A stretch of 64,000 nucleotides of DNA, taken from Panulirus ornatus (Eukaryota; Arthropoda; Malacostraca; Decapoda; Palinuridae). The translations under genes were made by a program, and so were the position numbers. The stretch covers positions 20,481,883 to 20,545,882 of the forward strand of contig NC_092264.1 in assembly GCF_036320965.1 (NCBI RefSeq). Reading direction: 5' to 3'. The number at the start of each line of letters is the position of its first letter. Position 1 is the stretch's first letter. This document shows, one piece after another, positions 52,805 through 64,000 of the stretch. The notes under the pieces were generated by a model that ran no database searches, was not told the origin of the DNA, and worked only from the letters and a program-made list of their open reading frames with translations.

Positions 52805-55800
52805 TATTCAGACTTGCTGAACTTCATTCATTCCTGGTACCACCATGTTAAAGAGAAATAGCATCATCACCCTCTGTGTCAGTGAGGTAACGCCAAGAAA
52901 CACATGAAGAAAGGCCACATCCACCCACACTCAGTCTCTAGCTGCCACGTGTAATGCACAGCTCCCTATCCACATCCAGGCCCCACAGATCTTACCATAG
53001 TTTACCCTACATATTTCACATGCCCTGGTTCAGTCAACTGACAGCACGTCAGCCTCAGTATGCCACATCGTTCCAATTCACGCTGCTCCATGCACAGCTT
53101 TCACCCTCCTGCAGGTTCAGGCCCTGATTGCAAAAAATCATTTTTACTCCATCCTTCCGCCTCCAGTTTGGTCTCCCACTTCTTCTTGTTCCCCCCATCT
53201 CTGACATACATATCCTCTTTGTTAACCTTTCCTCGCTTATTCTCTCCATATGTTAAAACCATTTCAACACGCCCTTTTCAGCTGTCTCATCCACACTTTT
53301 TTCATTTCCACACATCTCTCCTATCCTTTCATTACTTACTCCATCTAACCACCTCACACCAAATAATGTCCTCAAACATTTCATTCCTAACACAACCACC
53401 CTCCTCCACACAACCCCATCTGTAGCCTGTGCCTCATAACCATACAATATAGTTGGAAGTACTATTCCTTCAAACATACCCATTTTTGCTCTCCCAGATA
53501 ATGTTCCTGCTTCCCACACATCCTCCATTGCTCAAGAACCTTCACCCCCTCCCCCACCCTATGACTCACTTCTGCTTCCATGGTTCCATTCACTGCCAAG
53601 TTCACTCCCTGATATCTAAAGCACTTCATATCTTCCAATTTTTCTCCATTCAAACTTACATTCCAACTAAATTATCCCTCATCCCTGCTGAACCTAATAA
53701 CTTTCCTCTTATTTACATTTACTCTCAGCTTTCTCCTTTCACACTTTTTTTCAAACTAAATTACCAACTTCGGCAGCTTCTCACCTGGATCAGCCACCAA
53801 CAACTGACTCACTTCCTATGCCCTCTCATCCCCAAGAGACTGCATACTCCCCTCTCTCTAAAACTCTTGCATTTATCTCCCTAACCACCCCATCCATGAA
53901 CAAATCAAACAACCATGGTGACATCACACACACCTGCAGCAGATTGACCTTCACTGGGAACCAGTCGTTTGCCTCTTGTTCCTACTCACACACATGCCTT
54001 ACACCCTTGATATAAACTTCTCACTGCTTCTAGCAGCCGGCTTAACTCCAACACCATACATTCTTAATACCTTCAACAAAGCATTTCTGTCAACCCTATC
54101 ATATGCCTTCTCCAGATTCATAAAAACCAAATACTAATCCATCTGTTTTTCTAAATATTTCTTGTATACATTCTTCAAAGTAAACACCTGATTCACACAT
54201 ACTTTACCACTTCTAAAACCATACTACTCCTCCTCTGTACATGCCTTCACCTCAATCAATACCTTCCCATACAATTTTCCAGGTATACTCAAGAAACTTA
54301 TGCCTGTAGTTTGATCACTTTACCTTTACCTTTGTACAATGGCACCATACATGCATTTTGCCAATCCTTAGGCACTTCACCATAATCCATATACACAATG
54401 AATATACTTACCAACCAATCAATAACACATTCACACCCTTTCTTCATATATTCAACAGTAATACCATCCAATCCCACCACCTTGTCAGATCTTATCTTCT
54501 GCAAGGCTTTCATCACTTCCCTCTTTACCATACCATCCTCCCTACTCTCTTAGTTCGCACACCAACCCGGTCAAACACCCTACATCCACCACTATATCTT
54601 CAATCACATTCAACAATCCCTCAAAATACTCACTCCATCACTACTTGTTATCACTTCCCCCTTTACTGATCTCCCCAGTTGTTCTCTTATCTTTCACACA
54701 TTATTTACACCCAAAGAAGTCTTTATTTACCCTAACGTTGAATGACGCTCTCTCATCCCAACTCTCATTTGCCCTCTTTTTCAACCACAGCAACTTTCTC
54801 TTGACCTCCTGCTACTTTTTCTTAAACATCTCTCAGTCATTTGCACTCCTTCCTTGTAAGTACCATCCAAATGCCTCTCTTTTTCACTATTAACTTTACT
54901 TCTTCATCCCACCACTCACTACCTTTTCTAACCTGCCCATCTCCTACCTTTCTCATGCCACATGCAACTCTTGCATATGCCAACACTGCTTTCCTAAATA
55001 CATCCCATTCCTCATCCACTCCCCTCACTCCATTTGCTCTCACCGTTTGCCATTCTACACTCAATCTCTCATGGTATTTCTTCACACAAATCTCCTTTCC
55101 AAGCTCACTTAAACTCTTCTCCTCGACATTATCTCTTATTTTTCAAAAACTTCTACAAATCCTTACCTTCACCTCCACAAGATAGAGACCAGACATCCCA
55201 CCAGCTGCCCCTCTCAGCACATTTACATCTGAAAGTCTCTCTTCTACACACCTATCAATTAATACATAATCTAATAATGCCCACTGACCATCAGTCCTCC
55301 TCACATATGTATAATTGTGAATATCTCTCTTGTTAAACCAGTATTCCAAATCACCAGTCTTTTTTCAGTACACAAATCCACAAACAAGCTCTTCAACATT
55401 TCCATTCACAACACTGAATACCCCATGTGCACCAATTATACCCTCAACTGCCACATTACTTACCTTTTCATTCAAATCACCCATCACTAATACCCAGTCT
55501 TGTGCACCAAAACTGCTGACACTCACTCAACTTCTCCCAAAACACTTGTCTCTGATGAACTTCCTTCTCATGGCCAGGTGCATAAGTACCAATAATCACC
55601 CATCTTTTGCCACCCACTTTCAGTTTTACCCACATCAATCTAGAATTTACCCTCTTACACTCTATCACACACTCGAAATCCTGCTTCAGGAGTAGTGCGA
55701 CTCATTCTTTAGCTCTTGTCCTCTCACCAACCTCTGACTTTACTCATATGATATTTCCAAACCATTCTTTCCCTTTACCCTTGAGCTTTGTTTCACTCAG

Positions 55801-56018
55801 ATACTGAACATCCAAGTTCCTTTCCCCAAACATCCTAACTATCTCTCCTTTCTTCTCATCTTGATTACATCCATACACACTCAGAAACCCCAATCTGAAC
55901 CTTCGAGGAGGATTAACACTCCCTGCTGGACTCCTCCTTTTGTTTCCTCTTTTAGAAATTAAAATACAAAATGGGGAGAGTTTCTGGTCCCTGCTCCAGC
56001 CCAATTTAGTTGCCTTCC
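52800..56018 (-). mobile_element. RTE-type LINE copy U, old, 3' terminus missing
   Basis: This minus-strand copy begins inside the long 3' UTR (TGTACATATTCAGACTTGC; upstream motif CAGTGAGGTAACGCCAAG at about 52880). The last part of the UTR is absent on this side. The coding region is scattered over short frames: KRICMSEMGGTRRSGRPNW (53249-53055), KIRSDKVVGLDGITVEY followed by DWLVSIF (54531-54298), HERLSVEWQTVRANGVRG (55085-54837), KRDIHNYTYVRRTDGQWALL (55349-55143), and the endonuclease N-terminus RFRLGFLSVYGCNQDEKKGE with YLSETKLKGKG (56103-55744). The 5' UTR is cut off at about 56018 before the conserved 5' terminus. Confidence 0.85.
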
Positions 56019-56087
56019 CCTTACCCATACATTGTATCATTTTCCTTGTCAAAAAGATTGTGCCAGGATTAGATGAAGAAATAACCT

Positions 56088-57020
56088 CATTCACACTATC
56101 CACTCATTCGCTGCCATGTATAATGCAACAAAACTAAAGCCTCTTATCCAAAAATTAAGCCTCACAGACCATTCCCATGTCTCCCTCAAACACTTCACAT
56201 ACTCTGGTTCAGGCTACTGTCTGCACATCCCCTGTAAACTAAAATGCTCCAGTTTTCCCTATCCTTTGCATGTCATGCAACCTCCTGAATACTGAAGCCC
56301 TGTGCCAGCAAAATCTCTTTCACTTCACCCTTCCACTTCCTCCTTGATTTCCTTCTTTTCTTTGTTCCTCCACTTCTGACATCAATACCCTCTTAATTAT
56401 CCTTTTTTCACTCATCCTCTCCATCTGTGCAAACCATAATGGTAAATCCTCTTACATACTCATTACCACACCTCTCTCTTAAGCTATCATTTCTAATTCA
56501 ATCCATCCTCCCCAAATCATATTTTGTTGTCACACATTTCATTTACAATACATCCACCCTCTCCCTTACATTCTGTCTAAGGCTCATGACAAATCCACAG
56601 AGCATCAATAGGACTACTATACCATAAAACACAATCTTTTTGCCCTTAAAGATAGTGACCTCTCTTTCCACTCACTCCTCAATACCCTTAAGACTTTACC
56701 ACAACATCCACTCTATGGCTCACTTGAGTTTCCATACATCCATTTGCTGCCATATCCAATTCCAGGTATCTAAAACGATCCACTTCTTCCAAGTTCCCTC
56801 ATTTCAAATTCAACCACCAAATAACCTCTCTCTTTTCACTGCTACATCTAATAACCTTGCTTTTATTCATATTCATTCTCAACTTTCTACTCTCACACAT
56901 TCTCACAGACTGAGACAAACAACCTCTGGGATGTCTCATTCAAATCGGCTACCAATACCATATCATCAGTAAACAATAACTGACACCTTCTAAGCCTCCC
57001 AACCCCAGGCTGACTGCATA
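56088..57020 (-). mobile_element. diverged RTE-type LINE copy V/X, 3' part
   Basis: This minus-strand sequence is more diverged than any other copy. Collinear landmarks are the 3' UTR block with GCTGCCATGTATAATGCAAC (56110), CACATACTCTGGTTCAGGC (56208), GTACCTTTG-like C-terminal codons, an ISGIYLG-like LGVD region with TCCAGGTATCTAAAACG (56762), and the RT box at about 56950-56975, where minus-strand LLFTDDMVLVADLNE (frame to 56893) sits at the FADD position. It stops at CTGACTGCATACC, where copy W begins; the rest continues at 58877. It may represent a separate, older subfamily. Confidence 0.75.
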
Positions 57021-58876
57021 CCTGAGGATTGGCAGAATGCTTGCATAGTGCCATTGTACAAAGGCATAGGGGATAAGAGTGAGTGCTCAAATTACAGAGG
57101 TATATGTCTGTTGAGTATTCCTGGGAAATTATATGGGAGGGTATTGACTGAGAGGGTGAAGCATCGGATTGGGGAAGAGCAGTGTGGTTTCAGAAGTGGT
57201 AGAGGATGTGTGGATCAGGTGTTTGCTTTGAAGAATGTATGTGAGAAATACTTAGAAAAGAAAATGGATTTGCTTTGAAGAGTGTATGTGAGAAATACTT
57301 AGAAAAGCAAATGGATTTGTATGTAGCATTTATGGATCTGGAGAAGGCATATGATAGAGTTGATAGAGATGCTCTGTGGAAGGTATTAAGAATATATGGT
57401 GTGGGAGGAAAGTTGTTAGAAGCAGTGAAAAGTTTTTATCGAGGATGTAAGGCATGTGTACGTGTAGGAAGAGAGGAAAGTGATTGGTTCTCAGTGAATG
57501 TAGGTTTGCGGCAGGGGTGTGTGATGTCTCCATGGTTGTTTAATTTGTTTATGGATGGGGTTGTTAGGGAGGTGAATGCAAGAGTTTTGGAAAGAGGGGC
57601 AAGTATGAAGTCTGTTGGGATGAGAGAGCTTTGGAAGTGAGTCAGTTGTTGTTCGCTGATGATACAGCGCTGGTGGCTGATTCATGTGAGAAACTGCAGA
57701 AGCTGGTGACTGAGTTTGGTAAAGTGTGTGAAAGAAGAAAGTTAAGAGTAAATGTGAATAAGAGCAAGATTATTAGGTACAGTAGGGTTGAGGGTCAAGT
57801 CAATTGGGAGGTAAGTTTGAATGAAGAAAAACTGGAGGAAGTAAAGTGTTTTCGATATCTGGGAGTGGATCTGGCAGCAGATGGAATCATGGAAGCGGAA
57901 GTGAATCATAGGGTGGGGAGGGGGCGAAAATTCTGGGAGCCTTGAAGAATGTTTGGAAGTCGAGAACATTATCTCAGAAAGCAAAAATGGGTACGTTTGA
58001 AGGAATAGTTGTTCCAACAATGTTGTATGGTTGCGAGGCGTGGGCTCTGGATAGAGTTGTGCGCAGGAGGGTTCATGTGCTGGAAATGAGATGTTTGAGG
58101 ACAATATGTGGTGTGAGGTGGTTTGATCGAGTAAGTAATAATAGGGTAAGAGAGATGTGTGGTAATAAAAAGAGTGTGGTTGAGAGAGCAGAGGAGGGTG
58201 TTTTGAAATGGTTTGGTCACATGAAGAGAATGAGTGAGGAAAGATTGAACAAGAGGATATTTGTGTCAGAGGTGGAGGGAACAAGGAGAAGTGGGAGACC
58301 AAATTGGAGATGGAGAGATGGAGTGAAAAAGCTTCTGAATGATCGGGGCCTGAACATGCAGGAGAGTGAAAGGCGTGCAAGGAATAGAGTAAATTGGAAC
58401 AATGTGGTATACCGGGGTCGACCTGTTGTCAATGGATTGAACCAGGGCATGTGAAGCATCTGGGGTAAACCATGGAAAGTTCTATAGGGCTTGGATGTGG
58501 AAAGGGAGCTGTGGTTTCAGCGCATTATTACATGACAGCTAGAGACTGAGTGTGAACGAATGGGGACTTTGTTATCTTTTCCTAGCACTACCTCGCACAC
58601 ATGAGGGGAAAGGGGGTTCTTATTCCATGTGTGGCGAGGTGGAGATGGGAATAAATAAAGGCAGACAGTATGAATTATGTACATGTGTATATATGTATAT
58701 GTCTGTGTGCGTATATATATGTATACATTGAGATGTATAGGTATGTATATTTGTGTGTGTGGAAGTGTATGTATATACATATGTATGTGGGTGGGTTGGG
58801 CCATTCTTTCATCTGTTTCCTTGCACTACCTCGCTAACGCGGGAGACAGCGAAAAAGCAAAATAAATAAATAAATA
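57021..58876 (+). mobile_element. RTE-type LINE copy W, inserted in copy V/X
   Basis: The 5'-truncated plus-strand copy starts at CCTGAGGATTGGCAG (EDWRNACIVP of the RT). A 47-bp internal tandem duplication (GCTTTGAAGAATGTATGTG..) occurs at 57224-57318. RT frames are 57275-57640 (motif A and GLRQGC) and 57631-57945 ([11 protein letters not shown]), with single-base losses at 57620 and 57921. The C-terminal frame 57942-58454 has KKLLNDRG and RRSGRPNW. The long 3' UTR with both motifs ends in the hairpin (58825-58855) and the tail CAAAATAAATAAATAAATA. The downstream element resumes at 58877. Confidence 0.9.
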
Positions 58877-60972
58877 GTAATGTCACACACCCCTACCACA
58901 GAGCCACCTTCATCAGGAACAACTTTTGATCCTCTCTATCCACTCACACTAATGCCTTAATCTCTTGACAAAGATTCCCATGCTACAATTGTAGTACCTT
59001 CCACAAGACATCTCTATCAACCATATCAAATGATTTCTCCAGATCCATAAATGCCACATATAGATCCTTCTGTTTCTCTATTTCTAATGCACATTCTTCA
59101 AAGCAAACACCTAATTCACACATCCTATACCACTTTTCAAACCACAATGCTCTTTCTCAATGTAATGCTCTGTGCTTTCAATCACCCTCTCAATAACCAC
59201 TCATCCTTAAAACTTACCCAGCACCTTAACAAACTAATAGCTCTGTAATTCAAATGTCTGTCAACCATGCTTTTCTTCAGTGGTGCTACACAAGCATCCA
59301 TCAATCTTCAGGCACTTCACCATATCATAAATACGATGAAAATCCTAACCATTTAACAAAACAGTCACCCCTTCTTAAGCAATCCATCTGCAACAATATC
59401 CACTCCAGCCACCTTGTCACATTTCATCTTATGTAAGGTTTTCACCACCTCTTCTCTTTTCACTAAACCACTTGTCATGATTCTCTCACTTTGCATAACT
59501 CCCCAACCTAAACTTCCTACACCTGACACCCTAACATCACATACATTCACCAATTCTTCAAGGTACTCGCTCTATCTGCTCTAAACATATCTCCCAATTT
59601 CAATGACTATTATCACTTCCAAATTTGCCCCATTCAAAAATATTCAGATGTGTTCTCTTGTCTTCTCACACTGTTAGCCCCCTTCCAAAAAATCTATTTC
59701 TCCCTCAGGTTTGCTGATGCTTACTCATCCCAACTCACAGTTGCCCTCTATTTCAGCCATGGTACCTACCTCTTGACCTCCTGCCACTTTATCCTTTACA
59801 TCTCCTAATAACTCATACGCCTTCACTGTAAGTACTGCCCATACACCAGTCTTACCTCTTTCACCAGCAATTTTACTTCATCATCCCACAACCCACAAAC
59901 TTCTCTCACATGCCAGCAATGCTTCTCTAAATACCTCCCATTCCTCATCCAATATCCCACCTTCATATACTCTCAGCTTTTTCCATTCTACATATCATAT
60001 CTCCTGGTATTTCTTCACATGTCTCTTCCTTGCTTATTTACTTTCACAATCTTCTCACCCATATCATTTCCTTTTTTCCGGAAACTTTTCCAGAGTCTTC
60101 ACCCTCGCCTCCAAAAGGTAATGATCAGACATTCCATCAGCTGCCTCTCTTTGAATCACTATTTTATATGCCTATCAATTAGTATATAAGCAAATAATGC
60201 CCACTTAACATCTTTCTTAGACACTTACTATACTTTTGCATGTCCCTATTTTCAGTACTCCCAATCTACAGTCCTCTTTCAGCACACAACTTCACAAGCA
60301 GTTCACCATTTCCATTCACCTTACTGAATAGCCCATGCCCCTTAATTATACCCTCAACTGCCACATTATTCATTTTTGTACTTAAATCACCCAAAACTAT
60401 ACCTAACCTCTTACATTGTAACTGCTGACTCGCTCAGCTGCTCCCAAAACACTTACTTCTCTTCATCTTTCTTCTTGTGGCCAGGTCCATAAGCACTAAT
60501 AATCACGAATATCTTGTCATCAATTTTCATTTCTAAGTACATCAGTCTGATGCGCACTTCCTTACACTATCTTACATACTCCCAATGCCCAAACTTCAGA
60601 AGTGCTAATCCTTCCTTAGTTCTTATCTCACCAAACCCCAACTTCACCCAAAAGACATTCCAAAACCAATCTTCTCCCTTCCCCTTTTGCTTGTTTCACT
60701 CTAGAGCTAGAACATTCAGATTCCTTTCCTTAAACAGACTACTTATCTCTTCTTTCTTCTCAATATGGTTACATCCACACACATTTAGACACCCAAGCCT
60801 GACCCTTCAAGGAAGATAAGCATTCCTTGCTTGGCTCTTTCTATTCCATTTTCATAAAATCGAAATGCAAGAAAGGGAAAGTTTCCAGGCCCCCAATCAC
60901 ATCCCTCTTAGTCACCCTCAATAACACTCAGGAAATATATGGTAAGTACCCTTTCTCCCCTATCCTCAGGGA
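58877..60972 (-). mobile_element. diverged RTE-type LINE copy V/X, 5' part
   Basis: The minus-strand continuation of copy V/X begins at the motif B region (AATGTCACACACCCC, cf. GCVMSPW). It continues through the linker (KREEVVKTLHKMKCDKVAG at 59553-59365) and the endonuclease to the 5' UTR. The 5' end is recognisable near 60895-60972: AAGTACCCTTTCTCCCCTAT followed by CCTCAGGG, the diverged form of the LINE 5' terminus. Relative to the consensus about 95 bp are missing at the point where copy W is inserted. No frame longer than 63 codons survives. Confidence 0.75.
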
Positions 60973-60975
60973 TTC

Positions 60976-61130
60976 AAAATTGTTGTAACATTCACTCAGC
61001 TGCTCCCAAAAAACACTCACCTCTCTTTGTGATTTTATCCAAATCAGTCTGGAACTCAATTTCTTACAATTTTTCATACATTCCCATAACTCCTTCAGCA
61101 GAAGTGCTACTCTTCCTTTTAGGGTATTTT
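60976..61130 (-). mobile_element. extra endonuclease fragment beyond the 5' end of copy V/X
   Basis: About 150 bp after the 5' terminus, a second copy of the endonuclease segment (minus strand FWEQLSECYN and ALLLKELWECMKNCKKLSSR with an internal deletion) is present. It resembles the 5' tandem duplication of copy E. Confidence 0.65.
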
Positions 61131-62504
61131 TTCTTTTTATATACACAGAAAAATCTGCCAATGATTCTGTTCCTCTTCTACATTCCAATGTTCTACCTAT
61201 AAATGAAACAGCATTTGGTTTAGAACCATTTTGGGATCTCTGGCAACATAGCTTTACTAACTTGCCATGTATATAAAGTTTAACCATGGAATGAGCAATA
61301 TCAACTCTAGTAACTATATCCATTTCAACATGTGAAACACATACCTTATCCATATCTTCCCATTGTTAATCTTAACTTGAAAACATAAATTGTAATCATC
61401 AAGGAATTCTCAGTATCATTTTTTTATTCAAAATTTCTTCTGCTAAAGATAAAAAGTTCTCATTCTACATCACCTAGAGAGGATTTTCTTTTTCTAGCAA
61501 CTCTATCAGAAGTCCATCTCTACTTCTCTCTAATCATCATCAGTGACTCTATTCCCACTTTAATGAAATAAATCAAGTTCATATAGCTTTTGCTAGGACC
61601 AGTTTTGCTAAACTGGGACTCACCAACCTCAATCCTCCAAGCTGTTTTTCCTACACAAATGCAGGCCTCAAATTCATGCAACCTTTAAATTTTCCTTACT
61701 GACCTCTGCAGTCAGAGGTGTACATGTCCTAAAAATATTCTCATCACATCTTCTCATGAGCAAAATATATACCAGTAATTGTATCTTCCCACAAGCAAAA
61801 TATATATTTAAAACTAAAGGCAGATAGTTTACTCTGATTTATACTAGAGCCTGTTATCCAGCCATAGCAAGTCAGAAAACATGAAAAACCATTCCAATGA
61901 GCCACAACATTTTGCTGCCCCAAACCAGTCATGCCCAAGACTAAATTATGGAAGAATAGCAACAAAGGAACTGAAGAGAAAATTAAATGTTAAATATAAA
62001 TCAATAGTAAAAAACAAAACTTTTGACCAGTGACATATACCTTGCATGAAATGAAAGCATTTTTGGCAAGAAAAATTATACACAGAAGCTTACAGAAAGA
62101 AATCTACTACAAGTAAATTCATGACACAAGAATTTGCACTCCACCAACAAAACACACATACACAGGGATAACCAGCTATACAGCAGTAGCCATAAACTTC
62201 TCTAAAGAAACTCATACTGTCAAATGCTGATTTCTGCATATTCAGGTATGGAAACTTTAGCCTCCAGAGTGAATACAATAATAAGTAATTTTACTGTACA
62301 TTTCAGTTTCCAACTTATTCTATGTTAAAAATCACAAACAGTATCCAGCTGAATAATCTCAAAGAATATTCATCTATGTCCAAAATCCTTTTAGCTTCCT
62401 TTTCTTCATCATTCCTAACATTTACATCTAGTTCTGAATCATCTTTCTTAAGGAAATTACATTCCTTCAATATTATACTATGTCAAATAATATCCCCTCC
62501 ATCT

Positions 62505-62510
<6 letters not shown>
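61131..62510. other. unique DNA, nothing recognised
   Basis: This is AT-rich sequence without LINE, SINE or transposon similarity and without a sustained frame. Short tracts such as CAAAATATATA occur twice near 61760-61805. Confidence 0.45.

Positions 62511-62537
<27 letters not shown>
62511..62537. repeat. (TA)n next to copy Y
   Basis: About 13 TA units directly precede the poly-T that is the 3' tail of the minus-strand copy Y. Confidence 0.9.
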
Positions 62538-62540
<3 letters not shown>

Positions 62541-64000
62541 TTTTATTATACTTTGTCGCTGTCTCCCGCGTTTGTGAGGTAGCGCAAGGAAACAGACGAA
62601 AGAAATGGCCCAACCCATCCCCATACACATGTATATACATACGTCCACACACGCAAATATACATACCTACACAGCTTTCCATGGTTTACCCCAGACGCTT
62701 CACATGCCTTGATTCAATCCACTGACAGCACGTCAACCCCGGTATACCACATCGCTCCAATTCACTCTATTCCTTGCCCTCCTTTCACCCTCCTGCATGT
62801 TCAGGCCCCGATCACACAAAATCTTTTTCACTCCATCTTTCCACCTCCAATTTGGTCTCCCTCTTCTCCTCGTTCCCTCCACCTCCGACACATATATCCT
62901 CTTGGTCAATCTTTCCTCACTCATTCTCTCCATGTGCCCAAACCACTTCAAAACACCCTCTTCTGCTCTCTCAACCACGCTCTTTTTATTTCCACACATC
63001 TCTCTTACCCTTACGTTACTCACTCGATCAAACCACTTCACACCACACATTGTCCTCAAACATCTCATTTCCAGCACATCCATCCTCCTGCGCACAACTC
63101 TATCCATAGCCCACGCCTCGCAACCATACAACATTGTTGGAACCACTATTCCTTCAAACATACCCATTTTTGCTTTCCGAGATAATGTTCTCGACTTCCA
63201 CACATTCTTCAAGGCCCCCAGAATTTTCGCCCCCTCCCCCACCTTATGATCCACTTCCGCTTCCATGGTTCCATCCGCTGACAGATCCACTCCCAGATAT
63301 CTAAAACACTTCACTTCCTCCAGTTTTCTCCATTCAAACTCACCTCCCAATTGACTTGACCCTCAACCCTACTGTACCTAATAACCTTGCTCTTATTCAC
63401 ATTTACTCTTAACTTTCTTCTTCCACACTCTTTACCAAACTCAGTCACCAGCTTCTGCAGTTTCTCACATGAATCAGCCACCAGCGCTGTATCATCAGCG
63501 AACAACAACTGACTCACTTCCCAAGCTCTCTCATCCCCAACAGACTTCATACTTGCCCCTCTTTCCAAAACTCTTGCATTTACCTCCCTAACAACCCCAT
63601 CCATAAACAAATTAAACAACCATGGAGACATCACACACCCCTGCCGCAAACCTACATTCACTGAGAACCAATCACTTTCCTCTCTTCCTACACGCACACA
63701 TGCCTTACATCCTCGATAAAAACTTTTCACTGCTTCTAACAACTTTCCTCCCACACCATATATTCTTAATACCTTCCACAGAGCATCTCTATCAACTCTA
63801 TCATATGCCTTCTCCAGATCCATAAATGCTACATACAAATCCATTTGCTTTTCTAAGTATTTCTCACATACATTCTTCAAAGCAAACACCTGATCCACAC
63901 ATCCTCTACCACTTCTGAAACCACACTGCTCTTCCCCAATCTGATGCTCTGTACATGCCTTCACCCTCTCAATCAATACCCTCACATATAATTTACCAGG
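62538..64000 (-). mobile_element. RTE-type LINE copy Y, young, continues beyond the window
   Basis: The poly-T tail and hairpin (GTCGCTGTCTCCCGCGTTTG) lie at 62538-62590 and the short 3' UTR reaches 62730. The C-terminal frame 63350-62733 (RRRGRPNW, KILCDRG) is separated by one missing T (near 63326) from the frame 63985-63311. The latter carries motif A (FMDLEKAYDRVD), GLRQGC and [11 protein letters not shown]. The coding sequence is still open at the right window edge, so the 5' extent is unknown. Confidence 0.95.

Overview
This window looks like intergenic or intronic DNA from a large, repeat-rich arthropod genome. A decapod crustacean is my best guess, from the kind of LINE and SINE families and the many (TA)n, (CT)n and (GT)n tracts; no host gene confirms it. 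About two thirds of the sequence consists of copies of one non-LTR retrotransposon (LINE) family with RTE-type coding capacity: an APE endonuclease, a reverse transcriptase, and a C-terminal region with the GHxxRM and RGRPNWRW signatures also seen in BovB/RTE proteins. The inferred full element is about 3.4-3.5 kb. It has a structured 5' end starting CCCTGGGGATAGGGG, one long ORF, a 3' UTR ending in a hairpin (core CGCTACCTCGC / GCGGGAGACAGCG), and an A-rich, (TAAA)n or (TA)n tail. No copy here carries an intact endonuclease plus RT.

Layout. 1-15.2 kb: old and young LINE copies on both strands (A, B, C, D, E). 15.2-16.5 kb: a decayed Tc1/mariner-like DNA transposon. 16.6-18.9 kb: LINE copy G. 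19.3-21.5 kb: a 38-bp-unit satellite split by young LINE copy H. 22.5-23.5 kb: a probable DIRS-like RT/RNase H remnant. 23.9-28.5 kb: old copy I, broken by young copy J and a SINE; a second SINE lies at 28.8 kb. 28.5-36.3 kb: the least repetitive part. On the minus strand it holds two phase-matched exon candidates of an unrecognised host gene, plus a possible second LINE type with an embedded minisatellite. 36.4-52.8 kb: LINE clusters joined head-to-tail, many through (TA)n tracts, including a 2.5-kb tandem duplication and two 5' inversions. 52.8-61.1 kb: old copies U and V/X, the latter split by copy W. 61.1-62.5 kb: nothing recognised. 62.5-64 kb: young copy Y, running off the window.

Two subfamilies are visible. 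Younger copies (C, D, H, J, P, Q, R, T, Y) have a short 3' UTR. Older ones (A, E, G, I, L, M, S, U, W) have a long 3' UTR with an extra upstream copy of the CTACCTCGC motif. The SINEs share the LINE 5' end and a LINE-like 3' hairpin but have an unrelated hairpin body, so they look like parasites of this LINE. The most unusual signal is the repeated pattern of 5'-truncated copies starting directly at the tail of another copy in the same orientation. It suggests either insertion into (TA)n/poly-A tails or RT template jumping. No tRNA, rRNA, CRISPR or bacterial-type regulatory feature was found.
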